DNA of 53,091 nucleotides from NCBI GenBank assembly GCA_009783465.1, contig WRDM01000015.1:1-53091 (forward strand), read 5' to 3'. The notes beneath the pieces are model-generated. The model was not told the DNA's origin. It saw only the letters and a list, made by a program, of their open reading frames with translations, and did no database searches. The translations under genes and the position numbers were made by a program. Of the stretch, positions 51,028 through 53,091 are shown one piece after another (position 1 is the first letter of the stretch; every line of letters starts with the position of its first letter). This DNA comes from Phycisphaerae bacterium (GTDB lineage Bacteria > Planctomycetota > Phycisphaerae > SM23-33).

Positions 51028-51371
51028 ACCCACAGCCGCGACTCCTGTACGAAGAGGCAGTGTACCAAAATACGTCGCGACGGCTCCGGTTTTTTGTTTC
51101 GTCGTGACGCGAACAGAATGTGTATCTTCCGATTTTCGCGTGATCCTCGTATTCTGGCGCACCTGGCCGCAGGCCCTGCCATTTTGCGTTGTCGATCGTT
51201 GTGGTAGGCGAAGGTTCAGTCGCTCACACCGTTTTACAACGCAGCATGGCAGGGCCTGCGGCCAGGTGCGCCAGAATACGAATCTTATATGAACAATTGA
51301 AGAATGTGCATGTGTTTGCCCCGAGATGACCGGCCATTTTCTGTTTTCGCCGCCACGCCTACCGCTTTACA
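51028..51371. other. Intergenic region with family A hairpin
   Basis: A 344-nt region whose main content is palindrome A8 (51147-51281). ATGTGTATC and ATGTGCATGTG tags lie on either side (about 51118 and 51304). No gene is supported; open frames here run through the hairpin. Confidence 0.65.
51147..51281. repeat. Palindrome family A, copy A8
   Basis: A 135-nt hairpin with about 46-nt arms and two mismatches (TCGTATTCTGGCGCACCTGG, then CCGCAGGCCCTGCC). The loop GCGAAGGTTCAGTCGCTCACA is a variant of the family core. Confidence 0.88.
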
Positions 51372-52898
51372 ATGACGGCCATGAGCGACAACCGATCAAA
51401 CGACCCCGCTTTCGCCCCGCGCCGGCGGCGTCGCGTTACGGGCCGTATCGCCATGGGGTTTCTGATTCTGTTTCTGCTGTGCCTCGTGACGGCGGTAGCG
51501 ACGTTTTTCTGGTGGACGCGCGACACACAGTCGCGGCTTCAGGCGGAGATCGACGCCATCCACGCCCGCGGCGAGCCGGTGACGCTCGCGGAAATCACGT
51601 ATTTCCGCCAAGGCCAACTCCTGCCAGAACAGAACGCCTTCACGCTCTACCAACAGGCGAGCGACTCACTGGAAGCTCTGCCCGACGACGTCCTCCTGCT
51701 CGCCCCCGGATTTGACGAAGCCTCCGTCCGATCGTCCCTTGAACTGCTGAACGACTACCCCGACTGGCGACGCGAACACACCGACAAGGCAACGGCCTTC
51801 CTGATCGCCTGCCAGCCCGCGCTGGATCTCATCCGCCAGGCCCGCGGCATGGACGGTGTACCGACGATCGGACCGAAGGCCCCGGACAAATCGGCGCCGC
51901 CCGAACTGGATGACCCCAATCTGTCCGGTGCCCGCCAGTTGGCCAAACTCAGTCTGTTGGCCGCCACAATGGCGCACGAGGCGGGCGACGACAACGAAGC
52001 CTTCGAGCACCTGCGCGATATCCTGCAAATTCGCGATTTGGTCGGCGAGCATCCGACGACAATCCCGTCGCTGGTGCAGGTCTCGATCACGGCCCTGGCG
52101 GCGAAGTGCCTCGAACACATCACGCCGACACTGAAAATCGGCGACGGCCCCGGCGAGGTGGATCTGGCGGACGTTCGCGAACTGGCCGAGCGGCTGATCC
52201 AGTCGGAGCGGCTGCTCGAGGTCGCACGGAAAGCCATGATCTCCGAGCGGGTGCGCGCCTACGAACTGATGCACTCCGACATCATACAGGACAACCTACG
52301 GCACGCCTCGTTCCTGGCCGAATCGGTAACGTCCAACATCATCGACGCCAATCTCGCGGTATCCCTGCGTTATTGGTCGATCAAGTCGGCCAAGCTACGC
52401 ACCGCAAACCGCTACAACCCCGATCACGCCGTCACCCCGGAGGATCGCCAGTGGCTCGAGGAGTTCTTCTCGGACGATTGGGGCCGCGTCAAAGAGGCCA
52501 TCTATATCGCGGTATCCCTCCTGTGCCCGTCGTTCGACCGATACGATCTCGTGGTCTACCGAGGCCTGGCCTCGCAGCGCATGGCGGGGTTGGCGTTGCT
52601 CATGCGGGCGTATGAGGTGGAGACCGGACAGCCGGTGGCGACGCTCGACGACCTGGTGCCTCGCTACCTGACCGCGCTGCCGGAAGACCCGTTTTCGCCA
52701 ACCGGCCAGCCGCCGCGATACATCCCCGACGGCCCGCATCCGCGGCTGTATTGCCTGAACGACAACCAGCAGGACGACGGCGGCGATTTCGGCGAGACCA
52801 TTCCCAGTAAATCCTGGAATCCAAAGGATTGGCCTTTCTTCCTCAACGACACCCGCCACCTGGTGCAGGAGCGCGACGAACTGCCGAAGGAACGCTGA
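51372..52898 (+). CDS. Large membrane-anchored hypothetical protein
   Basis: A 508-aa protein with a basic N-terminus (RRRRRVTGR) and one membrane anchor (MGFLILFLLCLVTAVATFFWW, about 28-48), then a long, helical extracytoplasmic part (LQAEIDAIHARGEPVTLAEI; ARQLAKLSLLAATMAHEAGD). The second half contains LVVYRGLASQRMAGLALLMR and AYEVETGQPVATLDDLVPRY with LPEDPFSPTGQPPRYIPDG, a pattern seen in planctomycete proteins of unknown function. The ATG at 51372 and one at 51381 are both possible; neither has a clear ribosome-binding site. I do not recognise a function. Confidence 0.72.
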   Translation: MTAMSDNRSNDPAFAPRRRRRVTGRIAMGFLILFLLCLVTAVATFFWWTRDTQSRLQAEIDAIHARGEPVTLAEITYFRQGQLLPEQNAFTLYQQASDSLEALPDDVLLLAPGFDEASVRSSLELLNDYPDWRREHTDKATAFLIACQPALDLIRQARGMDGVPTIGPKAPDKSAPPELDDPNLSGARQLAKLSLLAATMAHEAGDDNEAFEHLRDILQIRDLVGEHPTTIPSLVQVSITALAAKCLEHITPTLKIGDGPGEVDLADVRELAERLIQSERLLEVARKAMISERVRAYELMHSDIIQDNLRHASFLAESVTSNIIDANLAVSLRYWSIKSAKLRTANRYNPDHAVTPEDRQWLEEFFSDDWGRVKEAIYIAVSLLCPSFDRYDLVVYRGLASQRMAGLALLMRAYEVETGQPVATLDDLVPRYLTALPEDPFSPTGQPPRYIPDGPHPRLYCLNDNQQDDGGDFGETIPSKSWNPKDWPFFLNDTRHLVQERDELPKER

Positions 52899-53091
52899 CC
52901 GGGCGAACGCATGGAGCGTGTCGCACGCCTCCGCCCGCGTCGGGCATGTGGCGGCAAGCCAACCCGCCACAGGGCAAACGCATGGTACGTGACGCGGGCA
53001 TCTTGCCCGCGTGTCTCGCGGGCGCGAGCGCCCGCGTCCGACGACGAAACACCTGATTTTTCCACGGCGCAAACGGTGTGGAACGATCCGC
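52899..53091. repeat. Window-end region with family E hairpins
   Basis: No gene seen. At 52986-53042, ACGCGGGCATCTTGCCCGCG and GCGGGCGCGAGCGCCCGCG hairpins belong to family E. The upstream ACAGGGCAAACGCATG resembles the end of hairpin family G. Confidence 0.7.

Noticed and set aside
1-53091. tRNA, rRNA, insertion sequence or prophage genes
   Set aside because: No cloverleaf-like T-loop arms, rRNA core sequences, transposases, integrases or phage structural genes were recognised on either strand.

Overview
This is a GC-rich, gene-dense bacterial chromosome segment with about 40 protein genes, no rRNA or tRNA that I can see, no CRISPR array and no transposase. It looks like a member of the Planctomycetota, probably Phycisphaerae, or another PVC-superphylum lineage. 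The reasons are a eukaryote-type (GT3) glycogen synthase, an enlarged SecA, several lineage-style hypothetical proteins, and many palindromic repeats, some of which are read through inside genes. The taxonomic call is an inference from gene content, not a computed placement.

Layout. 0.1-6 kb: a PfkB sugar kinase, a URO-D-like protein, a LysE-type exporter and an anti-sigma-factor pair on the minus strand, then a plus-strand amidohydrolase. 6.2-11.5 kb: a partial complex I operon (nuoI-J-K-L-N, minus strand) with no nuoM and with hairpin elements wedged between genes. 11.7-15.4 kb: a giant AsmA-like protein. 15.5-25.9 kb (plus): leuB, an RsbU-type phosphatase, small exported and lipoproteins, a minimal nucleotidyltransferase, a GH116 glucosidase, then ilvB (preceded by a Val-rich leader peptide) and ilvN. 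26-31 kb: a DMT transporter and an MnmE-like GTPase (minus), then xseA, a 35-aa ORF, xseB and a PIG-L deacetylase (plus). 31.3-34.1 kb (minus): a four-gene membrane-protein operon headed by a DUF2089 regulator. 34.3-39.9 kb (minus): secA, a CDF metal transporter and a radical SAM protein, coupled by ATGA overlaps. 40.2-43.3 kb: divergent GT3 glycogen synthase and ilvC. 43.4-53.1 kb: a membrane protein, a Fic protein, a GH4 glycosidase, a BtrH-like lipoprotein, a TIM-barrel metal hydrolase, a CBS protein, a glycyl-radical activase and a large hypothetical.

How the genes work together. leuB, ilvB, ilvN and ilvC supply branched-chain amino acid synthesis from scattered loci. The leader ORF upstream of ilvB carries five consecutive Val codons and suggests valine-responsive attenuation. 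The sugar kinase, GH116, GH4, PIG-L protein, uronate-isomerase-like protein and glycogen synthase point to a carbohydrate-degrading, glycogen-storing cell. Complex I genes together with a glycyl-radical activase suggest flexible or anaerobic energy metabolism.

The most unusual content is the repeat landscape: at least seven distinct families of long palindromes. Four are built from iterated 7-8 nt units, and one family has arms that differ between copies while staying complementary within each copy. They sit between co-directional genes of operons, nest inside one another, and in places supply protein sequence (NuoK C-terminus, the MnmE-like GTPase, the AsmA-like protein). SecA also carries a five-fold internal repeat and a Cys-rich insertion.
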